Origin: CAZVYJ01 sp964631565
GTDB lineage: Bacteria; Planctomycetota; Phycisphaerae; SM23-33
Reading direction: 5' to 3'
DNA length: 64,000 nt
Assembly (NCBI GenBank): GCA_964631565.1
Contig: CAZVYJ010000004.1
Coordinates: 27,555 to 91,554, forward strand
Every line of letters begins with the position of its first letter. Position 1 is the stretch's first letter. Of this stretch, positions 54,214 through 62,458 are shown one piece after another. The notes beneath the pieces were generated by a model that was not told where the DNA came from, did not search any database, and saw only the letters and a program-made list of their open reading frames with translations. Both the position numbers and the translations under genes were made by a program.

Positions 54214-55032
54214 TTAGTCGCCGGACGTCTTGTCGGCTTCGGATATATTCCTGTTTTCTGAAACGCGTAAAAGTTTCTGGAATTCTTCTTCGCTGCACCA
54301 GCGGACTTCCCTGGTGGCGAACAACACGATTCTGCCGTCCAGATCGGGAACCTTTTTGGAGGCGAGGACTATCCTCTGAGGATTCGGTTCGCCCCGGAAA
54401 GAAGCCGGCGCGTAAATATAGCCGCTATCAGAATTTGGAAGAAGTTCCAGTTTCAATTTCCCGGCATCCAGAATGCCTTTTTCGATAAGGGTTTCCAGGC
54501 TCGGAGCCGGGCGGCCGAATTTACTTTCGTAAGTTATCAGCGCCACGGAAATATCGTGAACGGGCATCGTGCATAGGTTCTTTTTGAGATTTGTCATGCG
54601 TATCGTGCTGGCTGGCCAGGCGGCGATGGCGGCAATTATGGCACCCAGAATGTATACCGCTGCAAGCGGCTGCAGGGAAACTTTCAGCACATCTTTGGCT
54701 GGCAGTTCCAGCATCACGTAGAAAATCAGGTAGGCAGCCGAGATGGATGCGATGGCCGTCAAAAAAGTGGTGATATACAGAATTTTCAAGCCCAGAGCCG
54801 TTCCAATTGTCCAAAACAGGAAAAATATCACCAGCCCTGTGAAGGCGGCAGTCACTCCTGAAGCCGCCATTATCAGATATGCCCGTCTGCTGCTGATTTT
54901 CCGTTCATCGTAATCGCGCTTAAGGCAGGCGCGTTTAAGCAGGTAACCGCCGCCGAAAATCCAGCCGGTTACAAAAATAAAAAGCAGCGGAATCTGCCAC
55001 CAGAACATGTAATCTCTGATTGAGGCAAGCAC
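54214..55032 (-). CDS. four-helix membrane protein with pseudopilin-like C-terminus
   Basis: A 272-residue protein with hydrophobic segments at about 10-32, 50-75, 82-107 and 120-140. After that a soluble part carries SKFGRPAPSLETLIEKGILD and SDSGYIYAPASFRGEPNPQR. This last portion resembles the C-terminal region of type II/IV pseudopilin-like proteins, where G-P-x-x-L-x-x-L-V-x-x-G-Y-L patterns are common. Function is unknown. It shares the transcript with asnB. Confidence 0.7.
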   Translation of the reverse strand: MLASIRDYMFWWQIPLLFIFVTGWIFGGGYLLKRACLKRDYDERKISSRRAYLIMAASGVTAAFTGLVIFFLFWTIGTALGLKILYITTFLTAIASISAAYLIFYVMLELPAKDVLKVSLQPLAAVYILGAIIAAIAAWPASTIRMTNLKKNLCTMPVHDISVALITYESKFGRPAPSLETLIEKGILDAGKLKLELLPNSDSGYIYAPASFRGEPNPQRIVLASKKVPDLDGRIVLFATREVRWCSEEEFQKLLRVSENRNISEADKTSGD

Positions 55033-55201
55033 TGCGATTCTCCATTTCTGTCGGGTTCCATGCTTATGATAAACGGCCCGCCTACTAAGGTTGAGAATTT
55101 ATCCGCTATTCGCAGCGATAGCAAGGCGAGTTGTCAGTAACCATTGTGATTGACTCGCATGGAGTATAGAATCGGCGAAGTCAGATTTAAGGGAGTAAGG
55201 C

Positions 55202-55684
55202 ATGGCTGGCACGGAAGAAGATATCAATTCGCTGGAAGACATCTGGCCTCTGCAGGCAGCGCTCAACACCAAATCGGGTTTTGACACGGCCGGGCTGGGT
55301 GCGGCGATGGCCGAGGCGGAGCGGAAGGGCACGCTTTGCGAGGAAGGCGAGATTCGTCGCGACGTAGGCAGGGCGCTGAAAAATTATATCGACGCCATGG
55401 CTTCGGAATGTCACGAGCTGCAGGACTGCCTTTCATGGAAGCACTGGTACAGCGAAGCCAGGCAGGGGAGGCAGTACGAACTCAGGGACATCCAGAACGC
55501 CCGCGTTGAAGCGACCGATATGCTCTTTTTCTGGGTGAGTATCTGTCAGCTTCTGGGACTGAATCCGGATGACGTTTATCGTCTCTACGCCAAGAAGCTC
55601 GGCATTAATCACCGCCGGCAGGATGAAGACCGCAGCCAGGAAGAACACGCAACACATGAAGATGAAAATCGAAATGTCGTCTAG
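55202..55684 (+). CDS. dUTPase-like all-alpha NTP pyrophosphatase
   Basis: A 160-residue helical protein resembling the dimeric dUTPase/MazG group. MASECHELQDCLSWKHWYSE holds E-x-x-E metal ligands, RVEATDMLFFWVSICQLLGL the E-x-x-D pair, and YAKKLGINHRRQDEDR the C-terminal Y..K...N..RQ signature. It probably hydrolyses dUTP or another nucleotide. A strong terminator follows, shared with the convergent transketolase gene. The C-terminus is charged. Confidence 0.8.
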   Translation: MAGTEEDINSLEDIWPLQAALNTKSGFDTAGLGAAMAEAERKGTLCEEGEIRRDVGRALKNYIDAMASECHELQDCLSWKHWYSEARQGRQYELRDIQNARVEATDMLFFWVSICQLLGLNPDDVYRLYAKKLGINHRRQDEDRSQEEHATHEDENRNVV

Positions 55685-55720
55685 CATGACAACCAAACCG
55701 GCATGATTCCGAACTCAATA

Positions 55721-55753
55721 AAAAAGCCCCGGCTCAATTGCCGGGGCTTTTTG
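55721..55753. terminator. bidirectional rho-independent terminator
   Basis: GCCCCGGC (55726-55733), loop TCAATT, GCCGGGGC (55740-55747), with five As before and five Ts after, so it works in both directions. It lies between the convergent dUTPase-like and transketolase genes. Confidence 0.95.
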
Positions 55754-55773
55754 TTTCACGTTGATTTCCGGTT

Positions 55774-57723
55774 CTATACGGATTGGTCGAACATTTTCTG
55801 GGCGGCGTTTGCGATGTCAGTCGCCGTGAGGCCAACCATGGCGAGGGTTTCTTCCGGTGTGCGAGCGCTCTTGGGAACGTTGCGAACATACAGGGTATCG
55901 ACCATGACGCCGAGGTCGCTCCTGGCCGCCGCTGCGGTGATTTCGTCCGCTATACCGCCGATGAAGTTGTCCTCGACGACGAGAATCTGTCCGCGGCAGT
56001 CGTCGCCGATGCGGAGGATTTCGTCGGTCTGCAGCGGCATGGAGTAGGCGTCGATAAGCCCGGCTGACAGGCCTGCTTTCTCTTCGAGAAGTTTAATAGC
56101 CTGCCTGGCGACATGAACCATGTAGCCGCTGGCGACGATGACGAGATCTTCGCCGTCGATGAGATGCTTGAATCCGCCGACGGTGAATTCCTCGTCTTCG
56201 TTATAGAGGAACGGAACTTCCGGCCTGTGCGTCCGCATATAGCAGATGCCGTTGAGGTTGGCCATGAGTTCGGTCAGCTTGAATGCGCTGACTGCGTCGG
56301 ACGGCTGGAACACGCGCATCGCCGGTGCGCCGTCGACGCGGCTGGCATGAGAAATCGCCCGCATGAACGCCATGTCCGGCAGGCTCATCTGGCTTGGGCC
56401 GTCGGCTGCCAGTGAAACGCCGGAGTGCGAACCGCAAAGCTTGAGGTTGGAGTTGGTGATGACAGCCATCTCAAGCTGGTCGTAGCCGCGAACAAGGAAC
56501 TTTGCGAAGCTGCTGACGAAGGGGATCTTGCCGGCTGCAGCCAGACCTACGCCGGCGGATATCATGTTCTGCTCGGCTATACGGGCTTCGAAGAACCGAT
56601 CCGGATATTTTTTCGCGAAGATTTCAGCGAAGGTCGAGTTCTTCACGTCGCCGTCGAGCGCAACGACTCGCGGATCGCTTCCCATTGCAGCCAGCGCCGC
56701 TCCATATGCCTTACGCGTTCCAAGAGTCTTGGCCTCGTATGCTTTCTTCATGCCGGCGGCGGCCAGCGCTTCGCCGAACGAGCCGGCGGAAATCGGACCC
56801 GCAGGGGCAGCCTGTGACGGCGGCGGTGCGGTCACGCTGATGGCGGGGGAGTCAGCCAGGTCGGCGACGCCAAGCTCGGCCGCCTTGGCGTCGAGGTCGG
56901 CATAGGCCTGGGCGAGGAGATTTTCGCTCAGCGGCTTGCCATGATAATTCGACGCCTGAAATTCCTTCACGCCCCATCCCTTGACGGTTTTCGCCACGAT
57001 GGCTATAGGCTTGCCGGTCGGCTCGGCGGTAAGGGCGGCGAAAACGTCGTCCCACTTATGGCCGTCGATGACCTTGACTTCAAAGCCGTATGCTTCAAGT
57101 TTTTTCGCTATGGTCTCCGCAGTCTGCTGCGACGATACATAATCGCTCTGGCCTTGGCCGTTGCAGTTGAAAATCGGCCTGACAGCTGTGAGCTTGTGGT
57201 CGATGATGAAATCAAGCGCCTCGGGAATCTGGCCTTCTCTGCTCTCGCCGTCGCCGATGATGCAGTAAATCTTCTTGTCCGAGCCGTTGAGGCGGGCTGC
57301 ACACGCCAGGCCGGCCGCTACCGAAAGCCCCTGGCCGAGCGAACCGGTCGCTGCATCGAAGAACGGAAAACCGATTGCCGGGTTTGGATGGCCGTCGAGA
57401 ACGCTGTCGGCAGCGCGAAGCGTCAGGGCATCATCGAAACGAAGTTCGGATGGCCTGTCGGGCGTGCCGACTGCACCGCCTATATCGCAATAGGCCGCAT
57501 ATACGACCGGGACGGCGTGGCCTTCGGAAAGAATCAGCCTGTCGGCGTTGCTGTTCCACGGGTTGCCCGGGCTGTACCGCATAATCCGATACATCAATGC
57601 GGTAACAATGTGTATTATCGACAGACCGCTGGAAGGATGTCCGCTCCCTGCCACAGTGCACATTTTCACGGTCTGCTTTGCGAGCTTGATGACCTTGCGA
57701 TCCAGGTCTCTGTAATCTGCCAT
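55774..57723 (-). CDS. tkt: transketolase
   Basis: A 649-residue transketolase that moves two-carbon units with thiamine diphosphate. The ATG at 57723 is chosen over one two codons earlier since AGGAG stands 6 bases before it. Motifs: SGHPSSGLSI (with the catalytic His), ILSEGHAVPVVYAAY, DGHPNPAIG, TPP/Mg motif GDGESREGQIPEALDF, and a C-terminal transketolase domain with EARIAEQNMISAGVGLAAAG. A proline/alanine-rich linker (about 300-320) joins the halves. Confidence 0.96.
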   Translation of the reverse strand: MADYRDLDRKVIKLAKQTVKMCTVAGSGHPSSGLSIIHIVTALMYRIMRYSPGNPWNSNADRLILSEGHAVPVVYAAYCDIGGAVGTPDRPSELRFDDALTLRAADSVLDGHPNPAIGFPFFDAATGSLGQGLSVAAGLACAARLNGSDKKIYCIIGDGESREGQIPEALDFIIDHKLTAVRPIFNCNGQGQSDYVSSQQTAETIAKKLEAYGFEVKVIDGHKWDDVFAALTAEPTGKPIAIVAKTVKGWGVKEFQASNYHGKPLSENLLAQAYADLDAKAAELGVADLADSPAISVTAPPPSQAAPAGPISAGSFGEALAAAGMKKAYEAKTLGTRKAYGAALAAMGSDPRVVALDGDVKNSTFAEIFAKKYPDRFFEARIAEQNMISAGVGLAAAGKIPFVSSFAKFLVRGYDQLEMAVITNSNLKLCGSHSGVSLAADGPSQMSLPDMAFMRAISHASRVDGAPAMRVFQPSDAVSAFKLTELMANLNGICYMRTHRPEVPFLYNEDEEFTVGGFKHLIDGEDLVIVASGYMVHVARQAIKLLEEKAGLSAGLIDAYSMPLQTDEILRIGDDCRGQILVVEDNFIGGIADEITAAAARSDLGVMVDTLYVRNVPKSARTPEETLAMVGLTATDIANAAQKMFDQSV

Positions 57724-58223
57724 AACCATCTCCTGTATATTGCCCTGTCCGGTACTTATTCCGGGAAAGTTCCGTACACTAACGAATTACCCGCCCTGAT
57801 ACAAGACTGAACACTCATAAGAAAAGAGCAATCAAATGGAAATGTTCCCCGGCAGATTGCACCAACTGATGAAAAGTACATTACATCCGAGTGTCTGCAG
57901 TTTTTTATTACCTTTCGAATCGGAATGGAAACAACTTTTTCTGCGACAATCAGCCACTTCGAAAGGACTGCTTCCGCAAAGAAAGAGAATGCCCACCCAA
58001 AAAAGATTCAACAAAGCTTTTTTTGCTGTTTTTAGGCAAAAATAGCCGTTTTTGTTCCAGATATTGCCCCAAAAGGGCAAAAATTCATCAAATTACCCCT
58101 AAAGGCATCCTAAAAACATTCTGGAAAAAATAATACTCTCTATCCGGATGAGAGTATACTAATACTTTGATAAACAAGGAGATAAGACATCATCCCGCCT
58201 TTGATATACGTTTTTCCGCCTGA
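57724..58223. other. AT-rich, gene-poor stretch
   Basis: About 500 bases with markedly lower GC than the neighbours and no credible gene. The small frames present have no ribosome-binding site and odd composition. It carries a hairpin TTGCCC/GGGCAA (about 58066-58080) and a perfect 25-base inverted repeat, ATACTCTC-TATCCGGAT-GAGAGTAT (58133-58157). Confidence 0.6.
58133..58157. repeat. perfect inverted repeat upstream of the small-RNA promoter
   Basis: ATACTCTC, nine-base loop TATCCGGAT (itself containing ATCCGGAT), GAGAGTAT. It lies 67 bases upstream of the -35 box at 58224. Operator or transcript hairpin; nothing else decides. Confidence 0.6.
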
Positions 58224-58252
58224 TTGACAACAATTATGGCCACTGATATACT
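58224..58252 (+). promoter_or_regulatory. near-perfect sigma-70 promoter
   Basis: TTGACA (58224-58229), exactly 17 bases, TATACT (58247-58252); 6/6 and 5/6 matches. Start expected near 58259. Confidence 0.82.
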
Positions 58253-58258
58253 CGCGCC

Positions 58259-58364
58259 CGTTAATTGATAACTGGCTCCCGATTGGGGTTATACGAATAT
58301 ACGGCTGTCTTCTAGCCGTGGCAATCTCCGGTTCTCACCACGCGTGCGGGCCGGAGGTTTTTTT
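58259..58364 (+). ncRNA. candidate small RNA or attenuated leader
   Basis: From the strong promoter to a terminator lie about 105 bases. Elements: CTCCC-GATT-GGGG near 58281, ACGGCT-GTCTTCT-AGCCGT near 58302-58320, and the terminator hairpin AATCTCCGG/CCGGAGGTT (58323-58331, 58351-58359) with seven Ts. The terminator lies 103 bases before the HAD gene. It can be a free-standing small RNA or a leader whose read-through is regulated. I do not recognise a known family. Confidence 0.45.
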
Positions 58365-58466
58365 CATACACAACCAAAAGCGGACCGCAGCGTTCGTTGC
58401 AATGTTCGCTGCATGTATGTATTTTGTTGCCCACTGTCGCGACGGCAGAAACGGATCAACACAGTA

Positions 58467-59222
58467 ATGAGCAGACAAATCAAAGGCATCCTGTTCGACA
58501 TGGGCGAAACGCTGCTGGATTTCGGCCAGCCGGACGTTCACAGCATGTTCGAGGCGGGTGCGCGTCTCGCTTACGAATATTTAAAGAAGATCGATCAGCC
58601 GATCCCGTCCTTTGCCGCGTATCATCGCAAGCAGCTATGGGCCATCAGGTGGGCGTATTTCAAGAGCCGCTTCACTCACAGGGAATTCAACTCGCTGGAC
58701 CTCATCCGCAAAATATGCCGGCGAATGGGGCGAGAACTAACCAGGCAGCAGTCGCTGGAACTGGCCTGGCTGTGGTACGAACCGCTCAGCAAATGTGCGA
58801 CCGTGGAAAGCGGCGTGCCTGAGATGCTGTCCCGCCTGCAGCAGTCAGGAATGAAAATGGGAATCATCTCGAACACGTTCATTCCAGGCGAGGTGCTCGA
58901 CAGGCATCTGCAGGATGAAGGTCTGCTTCAATTCTTTCCGGTGCGAGTGTATTCCTGCAACGTCGGTTTCCGCAAACCCGACAGAAGAATATTCCGCATA
59001 GCGTTGAAGCAGATCGGACTTGCTCCCGAGGAAACGATGTTTGTCGGGGATTCTATTATTGCCGACATCCGCGGCGCGAACAAAGCCGGGCTGGTTTCCG
59101 TTCTCAAAGACCCCGTGGATTACAACGCCAACTCCGACACGAAACCGTGCTGCAGGATCCGCAGCCTTGCGGAGATTGAGACGGTGATTGCGAACTATAA
59201 TGATTCCGCGAACCGGGATTGA
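58467..59222 (+). CDS. HAD superfamily protein
   Basis: A 251-residue HAD-IA-type hydrolase. Motif I is ILFDMGETLLDF (Asp11, but the +2 acid/base position is Gly), motif II GIISNTF, motif III lysine in FRKPDRRIFRIALKQIG, motif IV FVGDSIIADIRGANKAGL. The missing second aspartate is seen in a few family members and would lower phosphatase activity. The start at 58467 matches the family N-terminus; the upstream ribosome site is weak. A strong terminator lies between promoter and gene. Confidence 0.85.
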   Translation: MSRQIKGILFDMGETLLDFGQPDVHSMFEAGARLAYEYLKKIDQPIPSFAAYHRKQLWAIRWAYFKSRFTHREFNSLDLIRKICRRMGRELTRQQSLELAWLWYEPLSKCATVESGVPEMLSRLQQSGMKMGIISNTFIPGEVLDRHLQDEGLLQFFPVRVYSCNVGFRKPDRRIFRIALKQIGLAPEETMFVGDSIIADIRGANKAGLVSVLKDPVDYNANSDTKPCCRIRSLAEIETVIANYNDSANRD

Positions 59223-59238
59223 CAGTTGCGAGTGAGTG

Positions 59239-59337
59239 CTACAGCAACATACCGGCAGCCAGAATCAAAACCGTTACACCAGCCACCAACAGCAATACTT
59301 CCGCGAGATTCGCAATAATACTGTACGTCGTTTTCAT
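59239..59337 (-). CDS. 32-residue single-helix membrane peptide
   Basis: The frame is MKTTYSIIANLAEVLLLVAG followed by 12 hydrophobic residues ending AAGMLL. A GAGG lies 9 bases ahead of the ATG. About 24 residues form one membrane helix. It could be a small regulatory membrane protein or a type I toxin-like peptide; no antisense RNA was identified. It lies tail to tail with the HAD gene, 17 bases away. Confidence 0.5.
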   Translation of the reverse strand: MKTTYSIIANLAEVLLLVAGVTVLILAAGMLL

Positions 59338-59554
59338 AAACATCAACCTCGCTTTACATCTTCATTGCACGGCAGCACCGACTGAACCGTCTATCATCCC
59401 GTATCGGACAAACATTAAGCAAAACTTTAGGTCATAATTGCCCCGCGATTTTGACATAACCCCCTTGCTGAAAGAGACTTATCCTTTATTTACAAGGCAG
59501 TATTGATAGGGCGATATGCAGTAGGTGTTTTCTGTGGAAAACCCTATATATGGT

Positions 59555-59595
59555 GGTTGTAGCGGCGGAAAAGTCGTTACAACCGGAATATTCCG
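59555..59595. repeat. strong hairpin followed by a palindrome
   Basis: GGTTGTAGCG (59555-59564), ten-base loop, CGTTACAACC (59575-59584): 10 base pairs with one G-T wobble. CGGAATATTCCG (59584-59595), a perfect palindrome, abuts it. Possibly a structured RNA or a regulator site. Confidence 0.55.
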
Positions 59596-59710
59596 CACAA
59601 ATTTTCTTAAAAAATCAGGATAAACCTAATAATCGGTATAAAAAGCCCTGATAAATACTGGTTGCCTGCCTTTACCTTCGGGGGCAGGTTTGGGAATGGA
59701 ATAAGAACCC

Positions 59711-60565
59711 TTAATCGCCGTTATTTTCGGCTGTGTTTTCGTGTCGCCAGGTTGCCTTTTCCGGCTGATTGTGGTCTTCGAGCTGGGCGGTGGGGCTTAT
59801 CAACTGGCCCTTGTTGTATTGTTCTTTCAGGAACCGTCTGCGTATTGCGCGGTAAGGTTTCGTGAGCTTGCGGTGCATTCGATGAAACAGGCCCCGCCAT
59901 CGCGATAGTTTTTCCTCTTCGGGGGTAAGCTCCTGCGGGCAGAGCCGCCGTTTGTGTTTGTAGAGGTGGTAGATGTCCCGGTCGCAGACATAATCTACAG
60001 CCTTGCCGATTATCGTACGGATTGGCCAAGGCAGATCATCGCGCCTGCGGAGCGAAATCTGGAAGTCTATCAGCACCGCTTCGCCGTTCGGTCCGACCAG
60101 CATGTTCGATCGCTTGTTCGCGTCGCAGTATGCGACCCCGCGGGCGTGAAGGGTGTCGAGAATTTGCCTCATCCGCTCGAAGTAGCCGGCCGGCGGGACG
60201 TCGAAGTGGTCCAGCGGTTTGGCGTTCATGTATTCGATGGCCATCCCGGTTTCGCCGACAAGTCCCATGAATCGCGGCACGCCGGGGGTGCCGGTTATCA
60301 CCTTGTAAATTGCCGCTTCGCGATTGCGCAGCAGTTTGCCCATCCATTTCATCGGCATGCCGCAGAAATTCTGCTGCCGGCCGAGCTTCACGACTGCTTG
60401 AGGTATCTCGGCTGCGGGGTCGTCGGATTTGTAAAGGCACGTCGCGGCGTAGAAATCGTGCTTGAATACCCGCACCAGCCGATATGCAATGCCGCCGAGC
60501 GTTATTTTCTCCGGCGGCGGCTGGCGAAGTGCGAAAAGCTGCTTGTTGTGACTGCGGTGGGGCAT
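59711..60565 (-). CDS. protein kinase-like fold (Kdo/RIO-type) protein
   Basis: A 284-residue kinase-fold protein. The ATP-anchoring lysine is probably Lys60 (AVVKLG); the catalytic loop is YCDANKRSN with Asp148 and Asn154; the metal-binding DFQ (167-169) replaces DFG. This resembles the lipopolysaccharide Kdo/heptose kinase and RIO group. The C-terminal 80 residues are basic (RMHRKLTKPYRAIRRRFLKE) and membrane-surface binding is likely. The pyrF gene ends one base from its start. Sugar or lipid kinase is more likely than protein kinase. Confidence 0.75.
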   Translation of the reverse strand: MPHRSHNKQLFALRQPPPEKITLGGIAYRLVRVFKHDFYAATCLYKSDDPAAEIPQAVVKLGRQQNFCGMPMKWMGKLLRNREAAIYKVITGTPGVPRFMGLVGETGMAIEYMNAKPLDHFDVPPAGYFERMRQILDTLHARGVAYCDANKRSNMLVGPNGEAVLIDFQISLRRRDDLPWPIRTIIGKAVDYVCDRDIYHLYKHKRRLCPQELTPEEEKLSRWRGLFHRMHRKLTKPYRAIRRRFLKEQYNKGQLISPTAQLEDHNQPEKATWRHENTAENNGD

Positions 60566-60566
60566 G

Positions 60567-61454
60567 TTACCTGCTCAAAGCCCCTGCGATGTCGGTTGCG
60601 AAGGCTTCGGCAGCGGATTTTATCGCTGTTTTCCAGTCGCCCGCGTCTTTGGCGAACGCGTATATCACGGATCTGCTGGCGTTGACGATAGCTCCGGTGC
60701 CGTCGGCCTTGAATGATGCGGCGCAGTCGGCGGCCGTCGCGCCCTGTGCACCGTAGCCGGGCACGAGGAATATCTGCTGCGGCATAATTTCGCGCAGCTG
60801 GCGGGCTTCGTTCGGATAAGTCGCACCGACGACCGCACCGAGGCAGCTGTAGCCGCTTCGGCCGATGAGTCCTTCCGCCGAGCCGAGAGCGGCTATCTGT
60901 TCGGCCATGTGGCGGTAGAATTTTTTCCCGCTTTTATCGACGAAGTCCTGCACGCTGGCCGCCGACGGGTTGCTTGTCCGCACCAGCGAGAAGACGCCGC
61001 GGCCTTCGTCGCGGGCGGTGTCGATGAACGGCGCCAGGCCGTCGGCGCCGAAATACGGGCTGACCGTCAGTGCGTCAGGCGCGTCCGGGCCTGACAGATG
61101 CCCCTCGGCGTAGGCGGCCGCCGTCGAGCCTATGTCGCCTCGCTTGGCGTCGCCGATGACGACCAGGCCCATGTCCTTTGCGGCGCGAACCACTTTGAAG
61201 TACGCCTCCACGCCGCGTGCGTGGTATATCTCGAAGTAGGCTGATTGCGGCTTGACGGCCGGCACTATCGGAGCGACTATCTCAAGCACTTCCAGGCAGA
61301 ATTTTTCGATAAGCTCCGCCTGCTGCTGGTCGGTTACGTTGGCCCAGTGGAAAATTTCCGGCAATTTGGAGTAAACCGGGTCAAGCCCGACGCACACGGG
61401 TGAGCCTTTGGTTTCGACGGCCTGCAGCAATTTGTCGGCGAAGTGTTCAGCCAT
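60567..61454 (-). CDS. pyrF: orotidine 5'-phosphate decarboxylase
   Basis: A 295-residue type 2 PyrF. The catalytic DAKRGDIGS is at 102-110, preceded by VCVGLDPVYSKLP and followed by TVSPYFGADGLAPF and LVRTSNPSA. It makes UMP in pyrimidine synthesis, the pathway that CarB elsewhere in this window starts. It is separated by one base from the kinase-like gene and is divergent from leuD. Confidence 0.96.
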   Translation of the reverse strand: MAEHFADKLLQAVETKGSPVCVGLDPVYSKLPEIFHWANVTDQQQAELIEKFCLEVLEIVAPIVPAVKPQSAYFEIYHARGVEAYFKVVRAAKDMGLVVIGDAKRGDIGSTAAAYAEGHLSGPDAPDALTVSPYFGADGLAPFIDTARDEGRGVFSLVRTSNPSAASVQDFVDKSGKKFYRHMAEQIAALGSAEGLIGRSGYSCLGAVVGATYPNEARQLREIMPQQIFLVPGYGAQGATAADCAASFKADGTGAIVNASRSVIYAFAKDAGDWKTAIKSAAEAFATDIAGALSR

Positions 61455-61573
61455 GGTAAAATCCCTATTGTGTTTACACGCAGTTTATACAATCCTGATT
61501 GAGAAAAATAAAGGCCATGCGGTTATACTAATCGCCCGTCCCTGAGGGACTGCGAATTGGAGAAAGTTTCGAC

Positions 61574-62134
61574 ATGCAGGACAAGATAAGCGGCAAAGCG
61601 TTTGTGGTGGGCGACAACATCGACACCGACCAGATAATTCCGGCGGAGTTCCTCAGTTACAATCCGTCCGACCCGGCCGAGCGAAAATATTTCGGCAAGC
61701 ACGCGATGAGCGGCGTTCCGATAGCGTCATCCGGCCTGCCGGGCGGCAACATACCGTTTGTGGCCGAGGGCGAATTTGCAAGCGAGTTCGCGGTTATCAT
61801 CGGCGGGCGCAACTTTGGTTGCGGCAGCTCGCGAGAGCACGCGCCGCTGGCGATAGCCGAGGCCGGCTGCAAGGCCGTCGTCGCCGAAAGCTACGCGCGC
61901 ATTTTTTACCGCAACAGCATCAACGGCGGATACCTCGTGCCGTTTGAAACGCCGCAGCGGCTGGTCGACAAATTCGCCACAGGCGACAAGGTCGAACTTG
62001 ACTTGTCAGCCGGCGTGCTTAAAAACGTCACTACGGGCAAAAAATACAAACTCAATTCGCTGGGCGACGTCGCCCGGATAGTCGAGGCAGGCGGCGTGTT
62101 TGAATACGCACGCAAATCCGGAATGCTGGAATAG
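61574..62134 (+). CDS. leuD: 3-isopropylmalate dehydratase small subunit
   Basis: A 186-residue LeuD/aconitase-swivel protein. The signatures are VVGDNIDTDQIIPAEFL and NFGCGSSREHAPLAI. The length suits the archaeal/LeuD2 type of about 165-190. It forms a dimer with LeuC, which is not in the window, and acts in leucine synthesis. GGAG lies 10 bases before the ATG. It could instead serve a homoaconitase or citramalate pathway. Confidence 0.92.
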   Translation: MQDKISGKAFVVGDNIDTDQIIPAEFLSYNPSDPAERKYFGKHAMSGVPIASSGLPGGNIPFVAEGEFASEFAVIIGGRNFGCGSSREHAPLAIAEAGCKAVVAESYARIFYRNSINGGYLVPFETPQRLVDKFATGDKVELDLSAGVLKNVTTGKKYKLNSLGDVARIVEAGGVFEYARKSGMLE

Positions 62135-62140
62135 CGGCAA

Positions 62141-62446
62141 TTGAAAGATGCTGAGAACATATCTGTTCGCGACACGGACGGCGGAGCGGTGATAGCCGTC
62201 AAGGTTGTGCCCGGTTCATCGCGCGACAAAATCGCAGGTGCGCTCGGCGACTGCCTGAAAGTAACCACGTCAGCCGCCGCAGAAAAAGGCCGAGCCAATG
62301 CCGCCGTCGCGAAGATACTGGCGAAGGCCTTGGGAGTCGGCAGCCGGGATGTGGAGCTTTTCAGCGGTCCGACAAATGCACGTAAGGAATTTCTCATTAT
62401 CGGAAAATCTGCCGCGTCGATACGCCAGGCGATAAAAAGTCTCTAA
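62141..62446 (+). CDS. DUF167 (YggU) family protein
   Basis: A 101-residue protein with GGAVIAVKVVPGSSRDKIAG and AAAEKGRANAAVAKILAKAL, the family signature. The start appears to be TTG at 62141; no in-frame ATG is present before the core. It starts 6 bases after leuD and 12 bases before the next gene. The family's role is unclear. Confidence 0.85.
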   Translation: MKDAENISVRDTDGGAVIAVKVVPGSSRDKIAGALGDCLKVTTSAAAEKGRANAAVAKILAKALGVGSRDVELFSGPTNARKEFLIIGKSAASIRQAIKSL

Positions 62447-62458
62447 GCGGAATTATCC

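Larger units (their letters stand above)
59223..59710. other. intergenic region with small membrane peptide and inverted repeats
   Basis: 488 bases. It holds the 32-residue frame (59239-59337, minus), a TTGACA at 59451 without a good -10 box, a 10-base hairpin plus 12-base palindrome (59555-59595), and a UUCG-type hairpin CCTGCC/GGCAGG (about 59668-59691) followed by three Ts. Confidence 0.55.

Noticed and set aside
57832..58080. An 82-codon minus-strand frame in the AT-rich stretch
   Set aside because: No ribosome-binding site, high cysteine and no match to a family. Treated as non-coding.
59451..59479. TTGACA at 59451 as a promoter
   Set aside because: The position 17 bases on reads GAGACT, only 3 of 6 matches to a -10 box, and 18 bases gives AGACTT.
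59668..59694. UUCG-type hairpin CCTGCC/GGCAGG as terminator of the kinase-like gene
   Set aside because: On the minus strand it is not followed by a T-run; on the plus strand only three Ts follow. Kept only as a note in the intergenic description.
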